From Gottschalkiaceae bacterium SANA (GTDB taxonomy: Bacteria > Bacillota > Clostridia > Tissierellales > GPF-1), in contig AP028876.1 in assembly GCA_036323355.1 (NCBI GenBank), forward strand, positions 1,116,001 through 1,180,000: a stretch of DNA of 64,000 nt, in the 5' to 3' direction. The first letter of the stretch is position 1. Each line of letters opens with the position of its first letter. A program made the translations under genes and the position numbers. This document shows positions 45,901 through 54,803 of the stretch, piece by piece. The notes under the pieces are model-generated. The model saw only the letters and a program-made list of their open reading frames with translations. It did not search any database and had not been told where the DNA came from.

Positions 45901-46366
45901 GGAAAGCGATGTGTTCTTCCATGGCCTTCGAGAAGGGGAAGAAGCAAGAATTGATATGGCCAAGGGCAAGAGTCATATGGTGAAGCTTGTTGGTGTCAGT
46001 AAGATTGATGAAGAGGGCATGCGTCAGGTCGTCTTTGAAGTAGATGGATTCCGTCGAGAGGTTGGCGTGGAAGATAAAAATGCGGTAACCCTTTCCGCAA
46101 AAGCGAAAGCCGAGAAGGCGGATCCGGAGAATCAATTCCACATTGGAGCGGGAATTCCAGGTAAGATCATCGAGATCTTGGTCAAGGAAGGCGATTCGGT
46201 TTCGGAGAATCAACCACTGTTAATAGTCGAAGCCATGAAGATGGAAACGCAAATGGTTGCGCCGTTTGATGGGGCTGTCAGCCGCATTTTAATTCACAAG
46301 GATCAACAGGTGGAAAGCGGCGAATTGTTGATGGAATTGGCCGAAGGCTTTTTCGAAGAAGAGTAG
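42920..46366 (+). CDS. pyc: Pyruvate carboxylase
   Basis: Pyruvate carboxylase makes oxaloacetate from pyruvate, bicarbonate and ATP. I place the start at TTG 42920, six bases after AGGAGGG; the ATG at 42914 abuts that site and is too close. The roughly 1148-residue product has the biotin carboxylase domain (about 1-455, with AAAGGGGRGMR), the carboxyltransferase domain (LLLTDTTFRDAHQSLMATR), and the C-terminal biotinyl domain with the biotin Lys in EAMKMET. Length is full for the single-chain alpha4 enzyme. It supplies anaplerosis in a fermenter with an incomplete TCA cycle. Confidence 0.97.
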   Translation: MRKFQKVLVANRGEIAIRIIRACQELGIRTVAIYADEDRLSLFRTKADEAYLIEDPNPVGAYLNMDTIIKLAKKKNVDAIHPGYGFLAENPVFARRCEEAGIAFIGPTAEMMMALGDKIQSKLVAKSVGVPTIPGVEEPITSDEDAIRFAKVAGYPVMLKAAAGGGGRGMRIVRKEEKLLQEFHSARSEAAKAFGNDSMFIEKYVERPKHIEVQVLGDSHGNLVHLYERDCSIQRRHQKLVEFTPSLALTDKQREAICADALRIAGAVHYRNAGTVEFLVDAAGDHYFIEMNPRIQVEHTVTELVTGIDLVQSQLLVAQGYELSSPEVGIANQAAIQPRGFAIQCRVTTEDPQNSFAPDTGQLDVYRTGSGFGIRLDGGNGFAGSVITPYYDSLLVKISAYSRTFNDTRRKAIRAIRESKIEGVKTNQGFLLNVLNHPRFIAGKCDTGFIDGNPSLFDFQEKKSDERKLLQFLAEKIVNETHGKKPAFDVPVIPEVGNPHDLSGTKQLLDQGGPQAVVNWIKDQKKLLLTDTTFRDAHQSLMATRVRSRDMIKIARATSTYGRDLFSVEMWGGATYDVSYRFLKESPWERLDELRKRMPNVMFQMLLRGSNAVGYKNYPDNVIREFVKEAADHGIDVFRIFDSLNWLEGMKIATESVLEAGKIAEVCMCYTGDILNPDKTKYDLAYYISMAKEIEATGAHILGIKDMSALLKPAAAYQLVKALKQEISIPIHLHTHDTSGNGVATVLMAAMAGVDIVDSAVNGMSGLTSQPALNSIVAALENTERDTGIVAEEMQQISDYWVAVRDVYAGFESDLKSGTAEIYKYEIPGGQYSNLKPQVESFGLGHRFAEVKGKYIEANKLFGDIIKVTPSSKAVGDMAIFMVQNELDAANIYDKGTELAFPDSVVDFFKGMMGQPVGGFDKALQNIVLKGEEPILVRPGQLLEAVDFDAIRTDLAVRYDREFSMTDLLSAALYPKVFEDFLKFGEEYGDFIRMESDVFFHGLREGEEARIDMAKGKSHMVKLVGVSKIDEEGMRQVVFEVDGFRREVGVEDKNAVTLSAKAKAEKADPENQFHIGAGIPGKIIEILVKEGDSVSENQPLLIVEAMKMETQMVAPFDGAVSRILIHKDQQVESGELLMELAEGFFEEE

Positions 46367-46383
46367 ATGTAAAGAATAAATAG

Positions 46384-46428
46384 TAAAAAGCGTCCTACCA
46401 CAATTAAAAAGTGGTAGGACGCTTTTTT
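46384..46428. terminator. Bidirectional terminator
   Basis: AAAAGCGTCCTACCAC and GTGGTAGGACGCTTTT form a 16-bp stem between the convergent pyc and ABC permease genes. Confidence 0.95.
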
Positions 46429-46435
46429 TGTACCG

Positions 46436-48361
46436 TTACTTTTGTAAGGTGACGGGCAATTCATCGGTGTTGATTGGATAATACAAATCGTATATTTCTC
46501 GATCCTTGAAATAGATGGTTAGCTCATAATCGGTTTCTTCCCATGGGCGGTCGCCGTTCTCGTTGATGAAAGCAATTAAAGCTTCAATATCACGTGGATC
46601 ATTAATTGTTTTAGAAGCGTTTGAGTCATCAGTGGTACTTAGCCGAATGCTTTCTACAGCCGTGGGAGTCAAAATCAGACGTTCTAAACGCTCGGTAATT
46701 GCCAGTTGGTCGATTGTGCGGGCGTATTCCTTGCGCAGAGGCATGTTTAAAATGGTTTGTCCATCCTGGTCAAGAAGCTTAGCAAAGGCAAAAGCGTTAT
46801 ATCTTCGATCTGGCTGATAATCCGCGTAGGATTCGCTATTCAGTCCATTGATATCGGTGCGAAGGGCGCTTGTCAGCAACTCAATTTCATTTTTGTCGCT
46901 TATGTTAATTTCACGACCCGACACCAAGCTTGATGATAATGTTACGCTTTCTACATTACTAATTTCTGTGGAAAGAATCGGGAAGTTTAATTTTTTCACT
47001 TCAGGATCCGCCAGATACGCGAGGTAGGTCGTGTTCAAAAAGTTTTTATCCAGGGTATAACGCCGCCGACTTTCTCCGCCGTGCTCTAATTGATAGAAAC
47101 AATAAACCGTTTCGGTTCCTGGTGTTTCCTCTGGAAGAGTGGCAAGAATCATTTCAGCTTGCAGTGCTAAGGTTTTATCTTTCAAGCTCTGGTTGATGGG
47201 TTTAGGTTCTTCATCTTTGTGGTGATAATACCAGTCAGTGCCGGATACGGTAAATCCTTGTATGGAATCAGCCTTCGGTTGCCAGTTTTGAATACCAAAT
47301 AGATCCATGTGCATACAGCCAATCAAAAGGATGGTAATACTGGCAAAGACCAAGAATCCTTTCCAATGACTCATGATATGGAAGCTTTTTTGAATCAGCA
47401 CTTCTGCCAGGAAGAATCCGAAAAGTCCACCCAAAGCATATCCGATATAGAGCCAAAAAGAAATCCCGTTGGACAAAGCATAGAAAAAGGGTCCTGCAAT
47501 CAGCAGAAAGCTGAAGCCCATTCCATACTTAAAGAGGCGGTTGAGCTTAGTAAATGCGATGACATTGCCCGCAGCTTCCAAATGGCGAATGCGATACAAG
47601 AGGTATGAGCCGAAAAAGAACAGAAGCCCAGCAACAAGATATATCAAATCTTGAATAAATGGGAATGGGCCTTCTAGGCTAATGCGCATAATTGGCAACC
47701 ACCAGGAAAATTGATTCGAGAGATCGAGTGAAAATTCATAGGTCTGGATGAGCAAGCTCATATTTCCCAAAATCAAAAAGTACATGCCTAAAGGGAAGAG
47801 GTAAGCAATGATTGTAAACAAGCCGTGGGTTGCAATCATTCCGGTTAAAAATCCCATAAAGATGGTGATGGATGTATGCAGAAGCAAAAAGATGCTGCCG
47901 TGGATCATCCATTGAAGCAAATATTTCCATTCTAAAACGCTTTGGAATTCTGGCCTTAATCCTCGCAAAGCATAGACGACAATCCCTGTTAGCATTAAGG
48001 GGACCCAAACAGAGCAAAAGGCAATTAAGCCTCTTCCAATTAACAGATCCATCCGTGTTAAGGGTAGCTGATGCACCAAGTCCACCCGATTTTTTTGATG
48101 AAGGTGGCTAAAAATAATTAGTACACTCACAACCGGAGCAACCAAGAGATAGATGATCAGCAAAGGATGATCAAAGCTTTGAAAGTTTTTAGCGTATCGA
48201 ACCATTAGCTCCGAGATCTGTATGGAATTATGAGATCGAAACATCAGCATGCGGGTTGGCAGAATGCTTAACAACACGAAAGCCCAGCTAATACAAATCC
48301 ATTTGTACTGTTTGCAACCATTTAAGACGATGGCGCGAATACGTTTTATTCGATCAGTCAT
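46436..48361 (-). CDS. ABC transporter permease with a large extracytoplasmic domain
   Basis: The start is set at 48361 (GGAGGG upstream), overlapping the ATPase gene by eight bases; a longer form from 48382 is less likely. The 641-residue protein has about ten hydrophobic segments in its first 360 residues, then a large soluble C-terminal domain of about 280 residues. This matches ABC-2-type permeases of YtrC/YtrD-like systems that end in a receptor-like domain. It is the third gene of a GntR-ATPase-permease operon, likely an antimicrobial or envelope-stress transporter. Substrate unknown. Confidence 0.85.
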   Translation of the reverse strand: MTDRIKRIRAIVLNGCKQYKWICISWAFVLLSILPTRMLMFRSHNSIQISELMVRYAKNFQSFDHPLLIIYLLVAPVVSVLIIFSHLHQKNRVDLVHQLPLTRMDLLIGRGLIAFCSVWVPLMLTGIVVYALRGLRPEFQSVLEWKYLLQWMIHGSIFLLLHTSITIFMGFLTGMIATHGLFTIIAYLFPLGMYFLILGNMSLLIQTYEFSLDLSNQFSWWLPIMRISLEGPFPFIQDLIYLVAGLLFFFGSYLLYRIRHLEAAGNVIAFTKLNRLFKYGMGFSFLLIAGPFFYALSNGISFWLYIGYALGGLFGFFLAEVLIQKSFHIMSHWKGFLVFASITILLIGCMHMDLFGIQNWQPKADSIQGFTVSGTDWYYHHKDEEPKPINQSLKDKTLALQAEMILATLPEETPGTETVYCFYQLEHGGESRRRYTLDKNFLNTTYLAYLADPEVKKLNFPILSTEISNVESVTLSSSLVSGREINISDKNEIELLTSALRTDINGLNSESYADYQPDRRYNAFAFAKLLDQDGQTILNMPLRKEYARTIDQLAITERLERLILTPTAVESIRLSTTDDSNASKTINDPRDIEALIAFINENGDRPWEETDYELTIYFKDREIYDLYYPINTDELPVTLQK

Positions 48362-49235
48362 TTTGAGCGCCCTCCACTTCATATATAAAGATTTCTTCTA
48401 AGCTAAGCGGAATGAAATCACACACCACGGGATGAGTGGCTTGAACACGTTCAAAGATCTTACGTCGATTTCCACGTGCGATGATCGTGTATACGCTACC
48501 TGTTTTGCGTATCGAAATGGTGTCTAAATCATGCAAGGGAAAATCGATCGGTGTATTTTGATAGGCGACTTGAATCTTATGAAGATCATTCTTCAAGGTA
48601 TTCATTTCCCGGTCGAGAATTAACTGCCCATTTTCGATAATTGCGATGTGATCGCATAGGTCTTCCAATTCCCGAAGGTTATGGGATGAAATGATGATGG
48701 TGGTGGCTTTTAAGGTCACATCTTCGATCATCAGATCGCGTACCTGTTTTCGAATCATGGGATCGAGCCCGTCAATGGGTTCGTCTAGTACCAAAACGTC
48801 TACACCCTTGCAAAGTGTGAGCCAGAAGGTTGCCTGTTTTTGCATGCCCTTAGATAGGGTGCGAATTTTCTTTTGATCGCTGAATTGGAAGATACGCTTG
48901 AGGTGGTGGTAGCGTTGGTAATCCCAATTTGGATAAATACGCGAATAAAGTTTTGCCATTTCTTCCGTTGTATAATGAAGGTGATAAAGCGGCTGGTCGG
49001 ACAAGTATCCTATTTTCGCCTTTGCCTCGGGGTTTTCATAGATGGGCTTACCGTTTATCAATGCATCACCATCATCTTGGCGATAGATTCCTGCAAGGTG
49101 TTTGAGTAGGGTTGTTTTGCCAGATCCATTAGGACCAACCAATCCATAAATAGAGCCCTTGGGAATTGAGATGCTGATATCGTTGACCGCAACTAGATTT
49201 CCAAATCTTTTTGTCAGATGAATGGTTTCAATCAT
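48354..49235 (-). CDS. ABC transporter ATP-binding protein
   Basis: The 293-residue ATPase has Walker A GPNGSGKTT, a signature-like LSKGMQKQ (in place of LSGGQ), Walker B VLVLDEPIDGLDP, and a C-terminal extension of about 80 residues typical of YtrB/BcrA-like drug-export ATPases. It overlaps the GntR gene and the permease gene by eight bases each. It powers the adjacent permease. Confidence 0.93.
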   Translation of the reverse strand: MIETIHLTKRFGNLVAVNDISISIPKGSIYGLVGPNGSGKTTLLKHLAGIYRQDDGDALINGKPIYENPEAKAKIGYLSDQPLYHLHYTTEEMAKLYSRIYPNWDYQRYHHLKRIFQFSDQKKIRTLSKGMQKQATFWLTLCKGVDVLVLDEPIDGLDPMIRKQVRDLMIEDVTLKATTIIISSHNLRELEDLCDHIAIIENGQLILDREMNTLKNDLHKIQVAYQNTPIDFPLHDLDTISIRKTGSVYTIIARGNRRKIFERVQATHPVVCDFIPLSLEEIFIYEVEGAQND

Positions 49236-49614
49236 GAGGTTCCTCCTCGTTGTCTGAAATAAAGGGTGTTACTAAAGCGACAAGCCGCGCTTGAGAAATT
49301 TTTAAGTATTGCGCTTCATAAAGAAGGTGTTCAAGCTGCATAATGATTTGTTCTTTTCTCAATGGGTCGTGAATGTGTTCAGGGGAGGCAACAAAAGAGC
49401 CACGCCCTTGAATGGTATATAGGTAACCGGTTCGCTCTAATTCCTTGTAAGCCTTTTGAATCGTATTGGGATTCACTCCGGTAGATTGAGCGAGTTCCCG
49501 AACTGATGGCATACGCTCATCAGAAGACAATACTTCTCGAAGAATTAATTGGCGGATCTTCACCAACACTTGTTCATATAAAGGGATTCGATTATAGGGA
49601 TCGATTTGTATCAA
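49228..49614 (-). CDS. GntR-family regulator, YtrA type
   Basis: The 128-residue protein has the GntR winged helix (PLYEQVLVKIRQLI and MPSVRELAQSTGVNPNTIQKAY) and a short helical tail. It heads the GntR-ATPase-permease operon. In B. subtilis YtrA represses a similar operon until cell-wall antibiotics are present. A TGTATTA/TAATACA repeat in its leader is a likely operator. It is a paralogue of the GntR gene at 26154. Confidence 0.92.
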   Translation of the reverse strand: MIQIDPYNRIPLYEQVLVKIRQLILREVLSSDERMPSVRELAQSTGVNPNTIQKAYKELERTGYLYTIQGRGSFVASPEHIHDPLRKEQIIMQLEHLLYEAQYLKISQARLVALVTPFISDNEEEPHD

Positions 49615-49630
49615 AAGACCACCTCCTAAG

Positions 49631-49694
49631 TGTATTACGATGCATAATACAGTTCGATCACTTGTAGTGTAATTGAAGTAGATCTGTATGTCAA
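49631..49694 (-). promoter_or_regulatory. Promoter and operator of the GntR-ABC operon
   Basis: On the minus strand TTGACA (49694-49689) and TACACT (49671-49666) are 17 bases apart. Downstream, perfect arms TGTATTA and TAATACA (49631-49637 and 49645-49651) flank seven bases, between transcription start and gene. Confidence 0.7.
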
Positions 49695-49748
49695 GAGTAA
49701 GCTAATGGACCTTACAGATGAGGAAATAGGAAAATTCAAGCTTTAACC

Positions 49749-49777
49749 TTGACTAAGTGCCTTGAGTTTGCTAATAT
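49749..49777 (+). promoter_or_regulatory. Promoter of the guanine riboswitch-guaB transcript
   Basis: TTGACT and TAATAT are separated by 17 bases, 24 bases before the aptamer. Confidence 0.72.
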
Positions 49778-49800
49778 ACTTAATTAAGTCAAAAGAATAT

Positions 49801-49871
49801 TGCTCATATATCATCCGGGATTTGGCCGGAAAGTATCTACCAAAAAGCCGTAAACTTTTTGACTATGAGCA
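49801..49871 (+). ncRNA. Purine riboswitch, guanine type
   Basis: The aptamer has the P1 pair TGCTCAT/ATGAGCA, the loop segment TATCTACC, CCGTAAA and the J3/1 sequence GACTATG. The C in GACTATG is the specificity base, which pairs with guanine (adenine aptamers have U). It lies upstream of guaB, so guanine would lower GMP synthesis. The expression platform to 49941 includes a T run at 49913-49921, but I could not draw a clean terminator. Confidence 0.95.
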
Positions 49872-49929
49872 GACCTACGATAAGTGTATGGTTCTGCGCA
49901 TAGGCAAGGACTATTTTTTTATATTTTGA

Positions 49930-51417
<1,488 letters not shown>

Positions 51418-51460
51418 GTTTCTGATATAATTAATTAGTTATTCGATTAGAGGAGGAAAC

Positions 51461-52993
51461 ATGAAAAAAAGTTTGGTGTTGGTAATGGATTTCGGTGGGC
51501 AATACGCCCAGTTGATTGCACGACGTGTACGCGAATCAAAAACATATTGTGAAATTGTACCTTACAGAATCTCAGCGGAAGAAATTAAAAAAAGAGCGCC
51601 GGAAGGAATTATTTTCTCGGGCGGCCCGAATAGTGTTTATGCAGAAAATGCACCAGAAGTGGATCCAGCGATTTTTGAATTGGGAATCCCGGTTCTAGGC
51701 ATTTGCTATGGCGCACAATTGATGGCGAAAGCCTTCGGTGGTGAGGTTTCTCGCGCGACAGAGCGTGAGTATGGCAAGGTCGAGTTGCAGGTTGACAAGA
51801 CGGAAGGTCTTTTGAATGGAATGACATCATCAGTTTGTTGGATGAGTCATACGGACTTTATCTCGGAAGCACCTCAAGGATTTGAAGTCATTGCCCATAC
51901 AGACAGCTGTCCCATTGCAGGTATGCAGAATACAGAAAAAAAATTCTACGCGATTCAATTCCACCCGGAAGTGGAGCACACCGAGCAAGGAACGCAATTG
52001 CTCCTTAATTTCTTATACAAAGAGTGTGGCTTGACTGGTGATTGGGACATGGGAGATTATGCCCGTGAGACCATCGCTAAGATCAAAGAAGAGATTGGCG
52101 ACAAGAAGGCTATCTGTGCCCTTTCAGGCGGTGTAGACTCATCAGTAGCAGCTTTAATGGTTCACAAAGCCATAGGCGATAATCTAACCTGCGTGTTCGT
52201 CGATCACGGACTGTTGAGAAAAGATGAAGGCGATTGGGTTGAGAAAGTGTTTGGCGAGCGTTTTGATATGAAATTGATTCGTGTCAATGCGCAAGATCGT
52301 TTCTTATCCAAGCTGAAAGGCGTAACCGATCCGGAAACAAAACGTAAAATTATCGGTGAAGAATTCATTCGCGTATTTGAAGAAGAGAAGAACAAGCTCT
52401 CTGACGCGGACTATCTGGTTCAAGGAACCATCTACCCGGATGTTATCGAGTCTGGCGGTTCTGACGAAGCAGAAGTCATCAAGTCTCACCATAATGTGGG
52501 CGGACTACCGGAAGATGTTGACTTCAAATTGTGCGAGCCACTAAGAGAACTCTTCAAGGATGAAGTAAGAAAAGTTGGCTTGGAAGTTGGTTTGGACGAG
52601 GATCTCGTTTATCGTCAACCATTCCCAGGACCAGGACTTGCCATTCGTGTAATCGGTGAGATTACGGATGAGAAGTTGGAAATTCTTCGTGAAGCGGACT
52701 ACGTGTATCGAGATGAGATTGCAAAAGCTGGCTTGGATCGAGAGATCTGGCAATACTTTGCTGTTATGACAGGTCTTCGCAGTGTTGGTGTTATGGGTGA
52801 TGGAAGAACATACAGCTACACCATCGCACTAAGAGCCGTAACCAGCTCCGACGGCATGACGTCAGATTGGGCGAAGATTCCATTTGAAGTTCTAGAGAAG
52901 ATCTCTTCAAGAATCGTCAACCAAGTGGACCATGTAAACCGTATCGTGTACGATATTACAACAAAGCCACCATCAACAATTGAATGGGAATAA
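51461..52993 (+). CDS. guaA: GMP synthase (glutamine-hydrolysing)
   Basis: GuaA converts XMP to GMP. The 510-residue product has a class I glutamine amidotransferase domain (GICYGAQ nucleophile Cys, QFHPEVEHT), the ATP-PPase loop SGGVDSS, and a C-terminal dimerisation domain ending [11 protein letters not shown]. The gene is intact. Its last 270 bases and terminator are matched by a degraded copy at 61695-61923, which marks it as the insertion target of the accessory region that follows. Confidence 0.97.
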   Translation: MKKSLVLVMDFGGQYAQLIARRVRESKTYCEIVPYRISAEEIKKRAPEGIIFSGGPNSVYAENAPEVDPAIFELGIPVLGICYGAQLMAKAFGGEVSRATEREYGKVELQVDKTEGLLNGMTSSVCWMSHTDFISEAPQGFEVIAHTDSCPIAGMQNTEKKFYAIQFHPEVEHTEQGTQLLLNFLYKECGLTGDWDMGDYARETIAKIKEEIGDKKAICALSGGVDSSVAALMVHKAIGDNLTCVFVDHGLLRKDEGDWVEKVFGERFDMKLIRVNAQDRFLSKLKGVTDPETKRKIIGEEFIRVFEEEKNKLSDADYLVQGTIYPDVIESGGSDEAEVIKSHHNVGGLPEDVDFKLCEPLRELFKDEVRKVGLEVGLDEDLVYRQPFPGPGLAIRVIGEITDEKLEILREADYVYRDEIAKAGLDREIWQYFAVMTGLRSVGVMGDGRTYSYTIALRAVTSSDGMTSDWAKIPFEVLEKISSRIVNQVDHVNRIVYDITTKPPSTIEWE

Positions 52994-53004
52994 AATAACA
53001 GATC

Positions 53005-53042
53005 CCGCAAACCTTATGAAGTTAAGGTTTGCGGTTTTTTTC
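53005..53042 (+). terminator. Terminator of guaA
   Basis: CCGCAAACCTTA and TAAGGTTTGCGG form a 12-bp stem followed by seven T. A related but diverged terminator follows the second guaA tail at 61932. Confidence 0.95.
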
Positions 53043-53100
53043 ATTGTAGTTTTTTTCTCAAGCGAGATAGTCGTTGAATTCCAATTTTTTTATCCTATGT

Positions 53101-53262
53101 TTATTGTCGTTTGTTTTTAAGGAAATCGACATACATTTGTACTTTTGACAATTCTGTTTCCGTTAGATTTTCAACGATCAAGGATGTAGCGGAATTACTG
53201 AAAGTCTGGAGAGTGGATTGTTCAGTTTCTGCTTCGGAAGACAAATGAATTTTTTTATAGAA
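53101..53262 (-). pseudogene. Remnant of a small regulator-like C-terminus
   Basis: Reading the minus strand to TAA at 53101-53103 gives a frame whose end, VENLTETELSKVQMYVDFLKN, resembles the helical C-terminus of XRE-type regulators and antitoxins. The frame runs back to a stop near 53275 with no start codon or ribosome site. A truncated regulator of the inserted element is the simplest reading, but the match is by eye only. Confidence 0.35.
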
Positions 53263-53508
53263 ACAGTAGGATGGCTAATCCAAACAATACAATGCCTGAA
53301 GTTGTTTCTGGTGTGGCATTTTGCATATGCTCTGTTGTTTGATGAAGAGTTTATGCGTGACCTTGTAATTCAAGGGAGCAGGGGAAGATTGATGACGACT
53401 TCGTATTTGTATTTTGACGTACACCATAAGAATGCTTTATCCGTTGGACCATCCAGCGTGAAGAGCGGTGTTTCAATCAATTAGTCTTGCAAGGAGTGAA
53501 ATATGCGT

Positions 53509-53551
53509 ACAAAATCCTGCAACCAACGAATCTGGTTTCAGGATTTTGTAT
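53509..53551 (-). terminator. Hairpin downstream of the OFA-type MFS gene
   Basis: ACAAAATCCTG and CAGGATTTTGT are perfect 11-bp arms, continued by AACCA/TGGTT after one mismatch. On the minus strand it follows the MFS stop; the T tail is weak. Confidence 0.6.
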
Positions 53552-53571
53552 AAGAGGTATTATGTGAGTGT

Positions 53572-54792
53572 TTAGTACTTTTGAAGTTCTCTTGAAGCAA
53601 TTGGCTTATAGAGAAGTGATGCTAGCAAAGCCAAAATGCCAAAGAACAGCAATACAACGAAGGATGGGAAATACTGATCATATCTCATTTGAATGGAACC
53701 AATAAACATTGGAGTTGTTGACAAAATCAAGGTTCCAATGTTTGTAATGGAAAAATTCATCGAGAAATATTGATCTCCGTACAAGTATCGAACGAGAATC
53801 GGAGCAAGACTTGAACTACCTCCGAAGCAAAACATCACACAGGCTCCGCCAACGGCAAATGACAGCCAATTCTGAAAATGAAAACTGAAAACCATTAGCA
53901 ATAGAGCGATGGAGACTAAACCTCCCAAGGATCTATAGATAAAGGAGGCTCCGGTTTTATCAAATAGGATGCCCCATACGACTCGTCCTAAGCCATTGAA
54001 TAGCGAGATTGCACTAAAAATGGCGGCTGTAAAGGTCGTGGTCAGTAAAAAATCTTCTCGTAGAGCCGGAACCGTATGATTAATAATGGACATGCCGATT
54101 CCGCCGAGCAAAATATAGATGCTGATAAAGATATAGAAAGTTTTGGATTTCACTAATTCTACAGGCGTATAATCAATGGATTCGATAGCGGTTTTGTTTG
54201 ATTTTGGTAAAGTGTTTATTTCTCTACTAGAAGGGAAGTGTATGATGAAACTGGCGATCATTAAAATAGCAAACATGGAAACGCCTAAAATTCGAAAAAC
54301 GCCTTGCCAGGATAGTATGGTAACACCATATTCGCAAATTTGACCGAATATGGTGGTGCTCATCGCGTATCCCATTAGCAATACACCGGTTGCAAATCCG
54401 ATTTTGTCTTGAAAATACAAAGGGATCACACTAACACAGACGTTATAAATAACGCCAATTGAAAAGCCGCAGCACATGCTGTAAGTAAAATACAATTGCC
54501 ACGCATGGGTGACAAAAGTCGTAGCAATAAAACCAAATGAAAGAGTCATTGCAACTATTTTCATTAGTGATTGAGGCTTTACTTTTTGAATAATAAATCC
54601 TCCAGTAAAACTTCCGAGGGCAAAAGAAATAAAACATAGTGAAAAAGCCATAGAGGTTTGTGTTCTTAAAAAGCCCAAATCTTTCTCAATGGGAATGACA
54701 AACAATGAGAATGCATAACCTATTCCCATAAAGAGTAACACAATAATAGCGGTTAACAAGTATAACCATCTTCTAGTTTTGATATTTTCCAT
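53572..54792 (-). CDS. MFS transporter, oxalate:formate antiporter (OFA)-like
   Basis: The 406-residue protein has 12 hydrophobic segments and the OFA-type opening (WLYLLTAIIVLLFMGIGYAFSLFVIPIEKDLG) with NGLGRVVWGILFDKTG near helix 8. OFA members exchange small carboxylates or similar anions. It lies in the accessory segment, transcribed toward guaA and in the same direction as the PTS regulator upstream. It may export an end product of the cassette or import a related acid. Substrate is not deducible. Confidence 0.85.
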   Translation of the reverse strand: MENIKTRRWLYLLTAIIVLLFMGIGYAFSLFVIPIEKDLGFLRTQTSMAFSLCFISFALGSFTGGFIIQKVKPQSLMKIVAMTLSFGFIATTFVTHAWQLYFTYSMCCGFSIGVIYNVCVSVIPLYFQDKIGFATGVLLMGYAMSTTIFGQICEYGVTILSWQGVFRILGVSMFAILMIASFIIHFPSSREINTLPKSNKTAIESIDYTPVELVKSKTFYIFISIYILLGGIGMSIINHTVPALREDFLLTTTFTAAIFSAISLFNGLGRVVWGILFDKTGASFIYRSLGGLVSIALLLMVFSFHFQNWLSFAVGGACVMFCFGGSSSLAPILVRYLYGDQYFSMNFSITNIGTLILSTTPMFIGSIQMRYDQYFPSFVVLLFFGILALLASLLYKPIASRELQKY

Positions 54793-54803
54793 ATGACTCC
54801 TTG

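Larger units (their letters stand above)
53043..53571. other. Gene-poor junction region of the accessory segment
   Basis: This 529-base gap holds no convincing intact gene. It contains a decayed reading frame on the minus strand (53101-53262, listed separately) and the hairpin serving the MFS gene at 53509. An open plus-strand frame at 53218-53484 has no ribosome site and no recognisable motif. The region looks like decayed mobile-element or accessory DNA next to the guaA junction. Confidence 0.6.

Noticed and set aside
53218-53484. 88-codon plus-strand ORF in the guaA junction region
   Set aside because: No ribosome site, no recognisable motif, and it lies over decayed sequence; kept only as part of the junction description.
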